A stretch of DNA of 64,000 bases from NCBI RefSeq assembly GCF_003671495.1, contig NZ_RCHN01000006.1:186001-250000 (forward strand), given 5' to 3'. The notes under the pieces are model-generated. The model was not told the origin of the DNA, made no database searches, and saw only the letters and a list, made by a program, of their open reading frames with translations. Positions 22,868 through 31,409 of this stretch are shown here, piece by piece. The translations under genes were made by a program, and so were the position numbers. The DNA comes from Ketobacter sp. Lineage in GTDB: Bacteria > Pseudomonadota > Gammaproteobacteria > Pseudomonadales > Ketobacteraceae. The stretch's first letter is position 1, and every line of letters starts with the position of its first letter.

Positions 22868-22892
22868 AAGCCAGCGCCCGCTGGCTTTTTTT
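22868..22892 (+). terminator. intrinsic terminator of the 35-aa ORF
   Basis: Stem AAGCCAGCG (22868-22876) pairs with CGCTGGCTT (22879-22887) around a two-base loop and runs into seven T residues. It ends the unit starting near 22,680 and insulates the photolyase operon. Confidence 0.75.
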
Positions 22893-22942
22893 ATGCCCCA
22901 GCCCTATTGCTACCCCCTGCCTGAACAACTCTGAAACAGAAT

Positions 22943-22959
22943 TAGACAATACCTAGACA
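22943..22959 (+). promoter_or_regulatory. direct repeat TAGACA upstream of the photolyase operon
   Basis: TAGACA occurs at 22943-22948 and 22954-22959, one helical turn (11 bases) apart, immediately upstream of the -35. The inverted copy TGTCTA lies at 23001-23006. This fits binding sites for a dimeric or tetrameric regulator, possibly the CarH/LitR-like protein encoded last in the operon. Confidence 0.4.
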
Positions 22960-22965
22960 TAAACT

Positions 22966-22995
22966 TTGACAACCCTCAACAACTGGATTTAATAT
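22966..22995 (+). promoter_or_regulatory. promoter of the photolyase-lipid operon
   Basis: A perfect -35 TTGACA (22966-22971) is followed after 18 bases by TAATAT (22990-22995). Transcription would start near 23001-23003, inside a palindrome. Confidence 0.55.
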
Positions 22996-22999
22996 TCAT

Positions 23000-23012
23000 T
23001 TGTCTAGGACAA
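23000..23012. promoter_or_regulatory. operator-like palindrome at the operon start site
   Basis: TTGTC-TAG-GACAA is a perfect 5-bp inverted repeat lying directly over the predicted transcription start, a typical repressor position. Confidence 0.45.
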
Positions 23013-23028
23013 CATATGGACAAACAAA

Positions 23029-23994
23029 ATGGACCAGGCAACTTCCAAAATCCCCGTCGGCATCAGCCGCTGCCTGCTGGGGGATAACGTACGCTACAAC
23101 GGCGATCACAAACACAACCGCTTCTGCACTTCGGTGCTCGCCGACCACTTTGAATTCGTGCCCACCTGCCCGGAGGTGGAAATTGGCTTGCCAGTACCCC
23201 GCAAGCCCATTCGTCTGGTGGACATGGGCAATGACGTACGGGCGGTGGAGAGCGATGACCCAAGCCGGGATCACAGCATTCCACTGCTCCAGCATGGCCG
23301 CGATTATGCCCGGGCACAGCCAGACCTGTGCGGCTTCATCGCCACCCCAAACTCGCCCAGTTGTGGTGTGTTCGGGGTGAAGTTGTACCTGCCCAACGGG
23401 CACCCGGTGAACAAGACCGAGGGTTTGTTCAGCCTGGCCCTGCGCCAATCCAATCCGCTGCTCCCCATCGAAGAGGCAGGGCGCCTCAACGATGCCGGCT
23501 TGCGGGAGAATTTTATCGTTCGGGTGTTCACCCTGCACCGCTGGAAAAACCTGGTGTCCACAGGCGTAACCGCCGCCGGGCTGGTGGCGTTCCACAGTCG
23601 CCACAAGTACCTGGTGATGTCCCGCGACTACGCCGCCTACAAAACCCTTGGCCGCCTGGTATCGCGCCTGGATCAACCGGACCTGCAGCCCATCGCTGAC
23701 CAGTACATCAAGTTGCTGATGGCCGCGTTGGAAACCCCACCCAAGCGGGGCACGCAGTGCAATGTGCTGATGCACCTCATGGGCTACCTCAAACAGGTAT
23801 TAAGCCCCCGCGACAAGCAGGAACTGGTGGTCAGCATCGAGGACTATCGCCGCGGTATCGTGCCCTTGATTGTCCCCATTGCCCTGCTGCGTCATCACTT
23901 TGAACAACAAGCGGAAGAGTACGCCTATCCGCTGCAACAGCACTATCTGGCGCCCTATCCCCATGAGTTGGGTCTGCGCAGCCATATTTTCTAA
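23029..23994 (+). CDS. DUF523/DUF1722 protein (YbgA-like)
   Basis: A 321-residue protein made of an N-terminal DUF523 domain (VGISRCLLGDNVRYNG; Cys-containing TCPEVEIGLPVPR and SPSCGVFGVKLY) and a C-terminal DUF1722/YbgA domain (FHSRHKYLVMSRDYAAYKTLGRL). The family is regularly next to photolyase genes; E. coli YbgA adjoins phr. The conserved cysteines may hold metal, and a role in thiouracil metabolism or repair has been proposed for parts of the family, but nothing here decides it. First gene of the light-response operon; the leader is short with no clear ribosome site. Confidence 0.87.
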   Translation: MDQATSKIPVGISRCLLGDNVRYNGDHKHNRFCTSVLADHFEFVPTCPEVEIGLPVPRKPIRLVDMGNDVRAVESDDPSRDHSIPLLQHGRDYARAQPDLCGFIATPNSPSCGVFGVKLYLPNGHPVNKTEGLFSLALRQSNPLLPIEEAGRLNDAGLRENFIVRVFTLHRWKNLVSTGVTAAGLVAFHSRHKYLVMSRDYAAYKTLGRLVSRLDQPDLQPIADQYIKLLMAALETPPKRGTQCNVLMHLMGYLKQVLSPRDKQELVVSIEDYRRGIVPLIVPIALLRHHFEQQAEEYAYPLQQHYLAPYPHELGLRSHIF

Positions 23995-24033
23995 CCGCCC
24001 ATTTGCTATAGACACCGTCACAGGGAGTACTAC

Positions 24034-25464
24034 ATGCTGCACGCCGTCTGGTTCCGTAACGATCTTCGTACCCACGACAATCCGGCCCTGCACGCAGCCG
24101 CCGCAAGCGGCCAGCCGGTGGTGGCGTTTTACTTCTTCACGCCGGCGCAATTGGCACGACATGACGTGGGGCCAACCAAGCAGCGTTTTATCCTGGAAAA
24201 TGTAGCGGCGCTGCGCGCAGAGCTGGCTGACTTGAACATCCCCCTGCTCGCCCTTTTGTGTGACGACTACCGCAGCTCGGTTACGTTGCTGGTGAAGCTT
24301 TGCCGCCAGCATCAGGTGCAAACCCTGTTTGCCAATCGGGAGCTGGAGCTGAACGAACGGCGGCGGGACAGCGACGCCCACCGTGCACTGCAACAGGCCG
24401 GCACCGGGGTTCAATTTTATCAGGATCAAACCCTGCTACCGGTGGGCCAGGTGTTGACGGCCGAAGGCAACCCTTATCGGGTTTTCACACCGTTCAAACG
24501 GGCCTGGCAAAAGCAGATAGCCGAGCACAGCCTGACCAGCCTGCCGCGTCCCAGCGCCCAGTCCCCGCTGCCCATCGCCGCCACACCGGAAGAAGAAATA
24601 CTGTCCTGGCAGCATCCCACCGCGGCCAACCGTTTCTGGCAGGCCGGGAGCGAGGCGGCCTGGCAACGGCTGAATCAGTTCTCCGAGCGCCTGATCGACC
24701 ACTACAAAGAGCGGCGGGACATACCTTCCCTGGGTGCCACCAGCCAATTGTCTCCCTACCTTGCGGTGGGCGCCATCTCACCCCGCAGTTGCCTGTTGCA
24801 GGCTCTGAAGGGTAACCACTTTGAGTGGGATTCCGGCAATCCCGGCATTCTCACCTGGATCAACGAACTGGTTTGGCGGGAATTTTACAAGCACCTCTCC
24901 TATCACTACCCGGAACTCAGTAAGGGTGAAGCCTTTAACCCCCAGACCCGGTTCATTCCCTGGTCGAGAGACCCGGAGCATCTGCAACGTTGGCAACAGG
25001 GCCTGACCGGCTACCCGTTGGTGGACGCCGGCATGCGCCAACTCAATCAGATGGGCTGGATGCACAACCGGCTGCGCATGGTCACAGCGATGTTTTTTAC
25101 CAAGCAACTGTTCATGGACTGGCGCTTGGGGGAGGCCTATTTCATGCAGACCCTGATCGACAGCGATTATGCCGCCAACAACGGCGGCTGGCAGTGGTCC
25201 GCCTCCACCGGTGCCGATGCCGCCCCCTACTTTCGTGTTTTCAACCCGGTCCGCCAGTCGCAACGCTTTGATGCCAACGGCGATTTCATTCGCCAGTGGG
25301 TGCCGGAGCTGGCGCAATTAGGCCCCAGGCAAATTCACGATCCGACCCCGCTGGAACGACAGATGTGCGGTTACCCGCAACCCATCGTGGATCACCGAAC
25401 TTCAGTAGAGCAGGTCAAACAAGCGTTCAAGAACGCTCAGGCCATGGCCGCGGAGATAGCATGA
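24034..25464 (+). CDS. phrB: deoxyribodipyrimidine photolyase
   Basis: A 476-residue flavoprotein that uses blue light to split cyclobutane pyrimidine dimers. The N-terminal antenna domain begins AVWFRNDLRTHDNPALHAA. The FAD domain shows SPYLAVGAISPRSC, INELVWREFYKH, GYPLVDAGMRQLNQMGWMHN and the C-terminal GADAAPYFRVFNP. Length equals the E. coli class I CPD photolyase (472). A GGGAG ribosome site precedes the ATG. The stop codon overlaps the SDR start (ATGA). Confidence 0.96.
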   Translation: MLHAVWFRNDLRTHDNPALHAAAASGQPVVAFYFFTPAQLARHDVGPTKQRFILENVAALRAELADLNIPLLALLCDDYRSSVTLLVKLCRQHQVQTLFANRELELNERRRDSDAHRALQQAGTGVQFYQDQTLLPVGQVLTAEGNPYRVFTPFKRAWQKQIAEHSLTSLPRPSAQSPLPIAATPEEEILSWQHPTAANRFWQAGSEAAWQRLNQFSERLIDHYKERRDIPSLGATSQLSPYLAVGAISPRSCLLQALKGNHFEWDSGNPGILTWINELVWREFYKHLSYHYPELSKGEAFNPQTRFIPWSRDPEHLQRWQQGLTGYPLVDAGMRQLNQMGWMHNRLRMVTAMFFTKQLFMDWRLGEAYFMQTLIDSDYAANNGGWQWSASTGADAAPYFRVFNPVRQSQRFDANGDFIRQWVPELAQLGPRQIHDPTPLERQMCGYPQPIVDHRTSVEQVKQAFKNAQAMAAEIA

Positions 25465-26228
25465 TGGAATTGCGTAACAACGTCATCTGGATCACCGGCG
25501 CCTCCAGCGGCATCGGACGTGCCCTGGCTGTCCAGCTGGCCCGCTACAACACCGTGATTGCCAGTGCCCGCTCCCAGGAGAAGCTGCTGCAACTGAAAGA
25601 GGAAGTTCCGGAGATTGTGATCCGGCAAGCGGACGTGACCCAAATGTCGCAACTGGCAGACACCAGCGCCTTCATCGACCACATGTTCGGACGCCTGGAC
25701 TGCCTGATCGCCAACGCCGGTCACTGCGAATACCTGGATGTACGCCACTTCGACAGTGGCGTCGCGCGCCGCATGATGGAAACCAACTATCTGGGCTTCG
25801 TCTACACGCTGGAATCCTGCCTGCACCTGCTGCGGCGCTCCGACCACCCCCATATTGTCGCCATGAGCAGCAGCTCGGTTTACGCGGGTCTGCCCAGGGC
25901 CGAAGCCTATAGTGCCGCCAAAGCTGCCATCTCCCAGTTTATGGAATCTCTGGCCTCCGACCTGAAACCGGAAGGATTTGCCCTCAGTGTGATTCATCCG
26001 GGCTTTGTAGATACCGAGCTCACCCAGGGCAACGATTTCCCCATGCCGTTGCTGATGTCCTCCGAGCAGGCGGCAACGCGCATCATTAAAGGTATCGAGC
26101 ATGGTCGCTTCAATATTGATTTCCCCAAGCCTTTAACGTGGGTACTGCGCTGCCTCAGGTCCACCCCCCATTTCCTGCGTCACCGTATTACCAGCAGCCT
26201 CTCCAGGAACGTACACCATGAACTATAA
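25461..26228 (+). CDS. short-chain dehydrogenase/reductase of the light operon
   Basis: A 255-residue Rossmann-fold oxidoreductase: TGASSGIGRA cofactor loop, NAGH, SSSSVYAG with the catalytic Ser, and YSAAK with Tyr and Lys. A C-terminal extension FPKPLTWVLRCLRSTPHFLRHR is hydrophobic and basic, suggesting membrane contact. The start ATG overlaps the phrB stop; a frame extends upstream to 25296 but lies within phrB. The gene overlaps the FAD oxidoreductase by 11 bases. SDRs of this type accompany CFA-like methyltransferases in light or singlet-oxygen responses; the substrate is probably a lipid. Confidence 0.88.
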   Translation: MMELRNNVIWITGASSGIGRALAVQLARYNTVIASARSQEKLLQLKEEVPEIVIRQADVTQMSQLADTSAFIDHMFGRLDCLIANAGHCEYLDVRHFDSGVARRMMETNYLGFVYTLESCLHLLRRSDHPHIVAMSSSSVYAGLPRAEAYSAAKAAISQFMESLASDLKPEGFALSVIHPGFVDTELTQGNDFPMPLLMSSEQAATRIIKGIEHGRFNIDFPKPLTWVLRCLRSTPHFLRHRITSSLSRNVHHEL

Positions 26229-27522
26229 ACACATCGCCGTCATCGGCAGCGGCATCTCCGGCCTGACCACCACCTACCTGTTGCAACGTCGCTACCAGGT
26301 GACCCTGTTCGAACAGGATGATTATCTGGGCGGCCACACCAACACCGTGGACATTGAACACAATGGCCGGGTTTACCCGGTGAACACCGGCTTCATTGTA
26401 TTCAATGACTGGACCTATCCCAATTTCATTCGCCTGATGGATCATCTGGGCGTGGCCAGCGAAGATTCCGACATGAGCTTCAGCGTACGTTGTGATCGCA
26501 GCGGCCTGGAATACAACGGTTCCAACCTCAACACCCTGTTCTGTCAACGGCGCAACCTGGTGAATCTGCGTTTCTGGCGCATGATCCAGGACATCATGCG
26601 CTTCAACAAGGAAGCCACCCGCCATTACCTGAGCGGCACCCTGGACAACGGCATTACTCTGCAGGACTACCTGAACCGTGAAGGCTACGGCGATGCGTTC
26701 CGCCGCTACTACATTATTCCCATGGGCGCAGCCATCTGGTCAGCACCGGAAGCGGACATGATGGCGTTTCCTGCCGCCTTTTTTATTCGGTTCTTCCACC
26801 ATCATGGACTTCTGTCTGTGAACAACCGGCCCCAATGGCGCGTCATCAGTGGTGGCTCCCGATCCTACGTGGATGTACTCAAGCGCAAACTGACGGGAGC
26901 CGTACACCTGCAGCGGGGCATCCGCCGGGTAACCCGCCATGAACACGGAGTCCGGCTCACCGACCACCAGGGCGCAGAGCATGACTTCGATGCCGTGGTG
27001 TTTGCCTGTCATAGCGACCAGGCTCTGGCGATGCTGGCCCAACCCAGTGTCCGGGAACACAGCATACTGGGGGCGATTCCCTATCAGGACAACAGCGTGG
27101 TACTGCATACCGACACGCGCCTGTTGCCCCGCAACAAAAACGGGTGGGCGGCCTGGAATTACCGCATTCCCACCCACGCAGGGCAGCCGGTGACCGTCAC
27201 CTACAACATGAACATTCTGCAGAATTTCGATTCCGAAACCACGTTCTGCGTCAGCCTGAATCAGGATGCCGATATTGATCCCGCCACCATTTTGCGTCGC
27301 TATCGCTACAGTCACCCGGCCTTCACCCTGGCCGGCGCTGACGCTCAAAACAGGTTTGACGAGATCAACGGTCATCAACACACATTCTATTGCGGTGCCT
27401 ACTGGTTCAATGGCTTTCACGAAGACGGGGTCAACAGCGCCATACGGGTTGCCGAGTCCCTCAACGTCCACTTTGATGAATTGGTGCCAGCATGCACAGC
27501 GCACTCTACCAGGGCTTTGTAA
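26218..27522 (+). CDS. FAD-dependent amine-oxidase-like oxidoreductase
   Basis: A 434-residue flavoprotein with the dinucleotide fold IAVIGSGISGLTTTYLLQ, then LFEQDDYLGGHTNTV, as in the amine oxidase / phytoene-desaturase superfamily. Family members are regularly encoded with DUF1365 and cyclopropane synthase genes and are suspected of acting on methylated or cyclopropane acyl chains; desaturation on the way to furan fatty acids is a known example of the type. Its 3' end overlaps DUF1365 by 31 bases, evidence of tight coupling. The exact substrate is inference. Confidence 0.88.
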   Translation: MNYKHIAVIGSGISGLTTTYLLQRRYQVTLFEQDDYLGGHTNTVDIEHNGRVYPVNTGFIVFNDWTYPNFIRLMDHLGVASEDSDMSFSVRCDRSGLEYNGSNLNTLFCQRRNLVNLRFWRMIQDIMRFNKEATRHYLSGTLDNGITLQDYLNREGYGDAFRRYYIIPMGAAIWSAPEADMMAFPAAFFIRFFHHHGLLSVNNRPQWRVISGGSRSYVDVLKRKLTGAVHLQRGIRRVTRHEHGVRLTDHQGAEHDFDAVVFACHSDQALAMLAQPSVREHSILGAIPYQDNSVVLHTDTRLLPRNKNGWAAWNYRIPTHAGQPVTVTYNMNILQNFDSETTFCVSLNQDADIDPATILRRYRYSHPAFTLAGADAQNRFDEINGHQHTFYCGAYWFNGFHEDGVNSAIRVAESLNVHFDELVPACTAHSTRAL

Positions 27523-28238
27523 CCCACCTGCGCCGCCAGGCGCCGGCACATCAGTTCCGCTACCCCATGTTCATGCTGTACCTGGACCTGGATGAGCTGG
27601 ATCCGTTTTTCCGGACCTCCCCACTGTGGTCCCGCGAGCGTTTCAACTGGGCCAGCTTCCATCGCGAAGACTATCTGCGACCAGACATACCCGATCTCAA
27701 GCAAGCCGTGAGCGCCGAGATCGAACGCCAGACCGGACAGACATTCAGCGGCCGCGTGTGCCTGCTGGGCCACCTGCGTTATCTCGGCATCTGTTTCAAT
27801 CCGGCCACGTTCTATTTTTGCTTTGAAGGGGACCAACTTAAATATGTGGTCACGGAAGTCACCAACACCCCCTGGCAGGAAAAACACACTTACGTCCTGA
27901 CCGAGGCGGAACTTCAACGCAGCGAGGACACCGAAAAACGCTTTCATGTGTCGCCTTTTCTGGACATGGACCTGCAGTACCGCTGGCGGATACCCGCCCC
28001 CGACCAATCCGCGAACATATCCATTCGCTGCCTGCGCAACGGTGACACCGTATTCACAGCACTGCTGGAGCTGGAACGCATGGCCGCCACCCGGCACAAC
28101 CTGAACCGCATCCTGTTCAAATTTCCCCTGGTGACACTGAAGACCATCAGTGGCATCTACTGGCAGGCTCTCAAGCTCTGGCTCAAGGGCGCGCGCTTTT
28201 ATCATCATCCCAACATTCACGAGGACCCATCATCATGA
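27492..28238 (+). CDS. DUF1365 protein
   Basis: A 248-residue protein of family DUF1365: YQGFVTHLRRQAPAHQFRYP, DLDELDPFFRTSP, the conserved LGHLRYLGICFNPATFYFCF and FHVSPFLDMDLQYRW. No function is established; the gene almost always sits between an FAD oxidoreductase and a CFA synthase homologue, as here. It overlaps both neighbours (31 and 4 bases), so the three products are made in step and probably modify lipids in sequence. Confidence 0.9.
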   Translation: MHSALYQGFVTHLRRQAPAHQFRYPMFMLYLDLDELDPFFRTSPLWSRERFNWASFHREDYLRPDIPDLKQAVSAEIERQTGQTFSGRVCLLGHLRYLGICFNPATFYFCFEGDQLKYVVTEVTNTPWQEKHTYVLTEAELQRSEDTEKRFHVSPFLDMDLQYRWRIPAPDQSANISIRCLRNGDTVFTALLELERMAATRHNLNRILFKFPLVTLKTISGIYWQALKLWLKGARFYHHPNIHEDPSS

Positions 28239-29494
28239 ACTCCACCACATTGACCACATCGGCCCCGCTCAAAGGCATGAAACGGCTCTGCAAACAGCAA
28301 CTGTTCAGGCTGTTACAGCGAGTCGACTACGGCACCCTGAAGGTGACCGATGCAGAAGGCAGCTATACCTTCACCGGCAAAAAGCAGGCCGACTCAGTGG
28401 TGGCCGAAATCGTGATCCGTGATCCGGCCTGCTATCCCGCCATGGTCCTGGGTGGCAGCATCGGCGCCGGCGAATCCTACATGTCCGGGGATTGGGACTC
28501 GCCCAACACCACTGACGTCATCCGCTTCATGAGTCAGAATCTGGCCACGGTACAACGATTGGATTCCGGATTCGCCCTGTTATCAAAGCCGGCACAGCTG
28601 GCCTATCACCTCAGCAACCGCAACACGGAAAAAGGCTCACGCCGCAACATCGCCGCCCACTACGACCTGGGCAACGAGATGTTCAAGTTGTTTCTGGATC
28701 CCACCATGATGTATTCCTCTGCGGTTTTCCCCCGCCCCGATGCATCACTGCAGCAAGGCTCTCTCTATAAACTACAGCGTATCTGTCAGAAGCTGGATCT
28801 GAAGCCCAGCGACCACCTGGTGGAAATCGGCACTGGCTGGGGTGGCATGGCCATTTATGCGGCCCGTCACTACGGTTGCCGCGTGACCACCACGACCATT
28901 TCCCAGCAGCAATACGACTACGCCCGGGAACAAATCCAGCTAGCCGGTGTTGGCCACCTGGTCACCCTGCTCAAGGAGGACTACCGCAACCTGCAGGGCA
29001 AGTACAACAAGCTGGTGTCCATTGAGATGATTGAAGCCGTAGGACATCAGTACTATCCGGACTACTTCCGTGCCCTGGGCCGCCTGTTGGAAGAGGATGG
29101 ACTGGCTCTGATTCAGGCCATTACCATTGATGATCAACGCTACGAAAAAGCCAAGAACAATATCGACTGGATTCAACGCTACATTTTCCCCGGAGCCTGC
29201 CTGCCCTCGGTGAAAGCCCTGACCGAAGTCAGTGGGCGCAACAGCGATCTGGCACTCACCCACCTGGAAGACATCACGCCCCACTATGCCCGCACCCTGC
29301 AATTGTGGCGGCAACAATTCTTCGACAATATCGATGCCATTCGTGCCCTGGGTTACAACGAGGAATTCATTCGCATGTGGGACTACTACTTCTGCTACTG
29401 CGAGGGCGGCTTTGCCGAGCGCATCATCGGTGACGTGCAGATGCTGTTCGCCAAGCCGATGTATCGCGGCCCGTCGGTACTGGGTCAACTGTAA
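28235..29494 (+). CDS. cfa: cyclopropane-fatty-acyl-phospholipid synthase family methyltransferase
   Basis: A 419-residue enzyme that transfers a methylene or methyl group from S-adenosylmethionine to unsaturated phospholipid acyl chains at the membrane. The SAM site VEIGTGWGGMAIYAARHYGC, the double-bond-side motifs NIAAHYDLGNEMFKLFLDPTMMYSS and KLVSIEMIEAVGHQYYPDYF, and the C-terminal MWDYYFCYCEGGFAER are all present. Its place beside DUF1365 and FAD genes in a photolyase operon resembles the light or singlet-oxygen induced copy rather than the housekeeping cfa; it may be a methyltransferase for furan fatty acids. Confidence 0.92.
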   Translation: MNSTTLTTSAPLKGMKRLCKQQLFRLLQRVDYGTLKVTDAEGSYTFTGKKQADSVVAEIVIRDPACYPAMVLGGSIGAGESYMSGDWDSPNTTDVIRFMSQNLATVQRLDSGFALLSKPAQLAYHLSNRNTEKGSRRNIAAHYDLGNEMFKLFLDPTMMYSSAVFPRPDASLQQGSLYKLQRICQKLDLKPSDHLVEIGTGWGGMAIYAARHYGCRVTTTTISQQQYDYAREQIQLAGVGHLVTLLKEDYRNLQGKYNKLVSIEMIEAVGHQYYPDYFRALGRLLEEDGLALIQAITIDDQRYEKAKNNIDWIQRYIFPGACLPSVKALTEVSGRNSDLALTHLEDITPHYARTLQLWRQQFFDNIDAIRALGYNEEFIRMWDYYFCYCEGGFAERIIGDVQMLFAKPMYRGPSVLGQL

Positions 29495-29526
29495 CCGGCC
29501 GGACACACTGCAGGGAGGTCAAAACC

Positions 29527-30318
29527 ATGCGAATTGCATTGCCCATTTTGCTGCTGGGGTTACTGGTGTCCAGCACAGGCTGGACTCAACCCCCAATGGC
29601 ACCCCAAATAACACCTCATATGTCCCGCCAGGCGCCCACCATTGTCGGCTACGCCTACCATGAGCGAACAGGGGCCCTGTTCTTCACTGAAGCCTATCGC
29701 AACCGGTTCGATCAGCAGGGTCGACTGCTCTCCAGTGCTGTCGAATACCGGCCGGCACAAGGCAACACCCCGCTGGCCAGCAAAGCGTTGGATTATGCCA
29801 AACACCCCTACGCCCCGGAATTCACCTTCGCCAACCATGCCGCGGATTACCAGGAGGCCCTGTATTGGCAAGGCCCCGACCAGGTGCTGGTGCGATGCAA
29901 AGAAGCCGGTGAGGAATGGCGGGAGCGGCGCTTGCGGATTCCGGAGCCGGTGGTGGCGGACGCCGGCTTTGATGCCTTCCTGAAGGACAATATGGACACG
30001 CTGCGGGCCGGCCAGCCCCTGCAGTTCAACTTCATCAATCCGGCACGCCTGGACTGGTTCCGTTTTCGCGCTGAACCCCTGGAGCAATCCCCGCATACCA
30101 TCACCCTGCGGGTGTATCCGGAAAACACCCTGTTACGATGGTTAGTGGACCCCATTCTATTGACCTATGAACTGGGCACTAATCCGGATGCTCGTCCGCA
30201 GCTGATGCATTACAGCGGCCAGACCAATATGCAGCTTTCAGGCGACCAACCGGTGGTGGCAAACATATTTTACGAATACCCACAGCAGCCCGCGCAACCG
30301 ATTGTGAACCTGTTCTGA
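29527..30318 (+). CDS. exported protein of unknown function in the light operon
   Basis: A 263-residue protein with a signal peptide (MRIALPILLLGLLVSSTGWTQ) and a GGGAGG ribosome site. The mature part is beta-rich (IVGYAYHERTGALFFTEAYR; QPLQFNFINPARLDWFRFR; TITLRVYPENTLLRWLVDP) with no recognised catalytic motif. I do not recognise the family. Position after the CFA synthase and before the regulator suggests an envelope role in the same lipid response. Confidence 0.75.
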   Translation: MRIALPILLLGLLVSSTGWTQPPMAPQITPHMSRQAPTIVGYAYHERTGALFFTEAYRNRFDQQGRLLSSAVEYRPAQGNTPLASKALDYAKHPYAPEFTFANHAADYQEALYWQGPDQVLVRCKEAGEEWRERRLRIPEPVVADAGFDAFLKDNMDTLRAGQPLQFNFINPARLDWFRFRAEPLEQSPHTITLRVYPENTLLRWLVDPILLTYELGTNPDARPQLMHYSGQTNMQLSGDQPVVANIFYEYPQQPAQPIVNLF

Positions 30319-30357
30319 CGGGTTACAATAGCGCTTTCAAATACGAGGTTACAGGCA

Positions 30358-31251
30358 GTGCACACCATCCAGTCCGTGGCAGAAAAAACCGGTCTCACCC
30401 CGGATGTCATTCGCATCTGGGAGCGGCGTTATAACGTGGTTGCCCCGGAGCGCACGCCATCCAATCAACGCCTGTACAGCGACGACGATATAGAACGCCT
30501 GAGCCTGTTACGGCGGGTGACCGAGCAGGGGCGGCGCATAAGTGCTGTGGCCGCACTCAGCAATGAGGAATTACGCGACATCACCGTCTCCGCCACCCCG
30601 AGTAGCCGCCCAGCGGCAAACCTGGCGGTAAACCAAACCATCGCCGAGGCCATCGACGCCATCATCGAACTCAACCCAGTGCGGCTGGAACAGACCCTGC
30701 AGCAGGCTTTCGTCAGCATGGGCTCCGTGGGCTTCATGCTGCACTTTCTCTACCCACTGATGGAGCAGGTGGGTGAACTGTGGCGCAGCGGGGCGATACG
30801 CACCTGTCAGGAGCACTTTTCCAGCGCCCACGTGCGCTCTTTCCTGGGCCGCTTCATGCTGGAAGCCAACACCGACGCCCACGGCCCCAGAATCATCGTT
30901 GCCACACTGCCGGGGCAGCTTCATGAACTGGGAGCCACCATGTCAGCGGTGGTAGCAGCCCAAAGCGGTTGGAACGTGATTTACCTGGGCGCCGCCGTGC
31001 CCCTTGAGGAGATCCTGTTCTGCGCTGAGGACAAAGTCGCCCGCGCCGTTGCCATCAGCCTGGGTTATCCCATGGACGACCCGTCCATTCCACTGCAACT
31101 GGAACAACTCGGGCGCAGCATGCCGACCCAAAGCCGGCTCATCGTCGGCGGCAGCAGCGCGGCACGCTACACAGCGACCCTGGCGCAGATCGGCGCCCTG
31201 CAGGTGGATTCGCTGAGCAACCTGTCCGGAGTCCTGGATTCCCTGCGCTGA
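30358..31251 (+). CDS. litR: MerR-family B12-dependent photoreceptor regulator (CarH/LitR type)
   Basis: A 297-residue transcription factor. Residues 1-70 are a MerR winged helix (TIQSVAEKTGLTPDVIRIWERRY). A four-helix bundle follows with the Wx9EH light-sensing signature (Trp142, Glu152, His153), then a cobalamin-binding fold with LPGQLHELGATM (His189) and GWNVIYLGAAVP. In CarH the dark adenosylcobalamin form is a DNA-bound repressor and light releases it. It is the last gene of the photolyase operon, 39 bases after the previous stop, and probably represses the operon promoter at 22,966. The start is GTG. Confidence 0.88.
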   Translation: MHTIQSVAEKTGLTPDVIRIWERRYNVVAPERTPSNQRLYSDDDIERLSLLRRVTEQGRRISAVAALSNEELRDITVSATPSSRPAANLAVNQTIAEAIDAIIELNPVRLEQTLQQAFVSMGSVGFMLHFLYPLMEQVGELWRSGAIRTCQEHFSSAHVRSFLGRFMLEANTDAHGPRIIVATLPGQLHELGATMSAVVAAQSGWNVIYLGAAVPLEEILFCAEDKVARAVAISLGYPMDDPSIPLQLEQLGRSMPTQSRLIVGGSSAARYTATLAQIGALQVDSLSNLSGVLDSLR

Positions 31252-31340
31252 GTTGGTAACGCTCCTGACAAAAATACCCGGCGCGCTCCCATCCACACCA
31301 CGGCGAACGGACCCAGACTGTAAAATAAATCCCTGCCCCA

Positions 31341-31370
31341 CTTGAAAATTGTCACCCCGGCACCGATATA
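31341..31370 (+). promoter_or_regulatory. possible heat-shock (sigma32-type) promoter of lon
   Basis: CTTGAAA (31341-31347) is the sigma32 -35 core, and CACCGATATA (31361-31370) resembles its CCCCATnTA -10 after 13 bases. It lies 40 bases before the lon start. A sigma70 reading (TTGAAA, TATAAA) needs a 19-base spacer and is weaker. Confidence 0.4.
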
Positions 31371-31409
31371 AATGGATATTTCATTTTCTGCAACACGGGT
31401 GGACACCAG

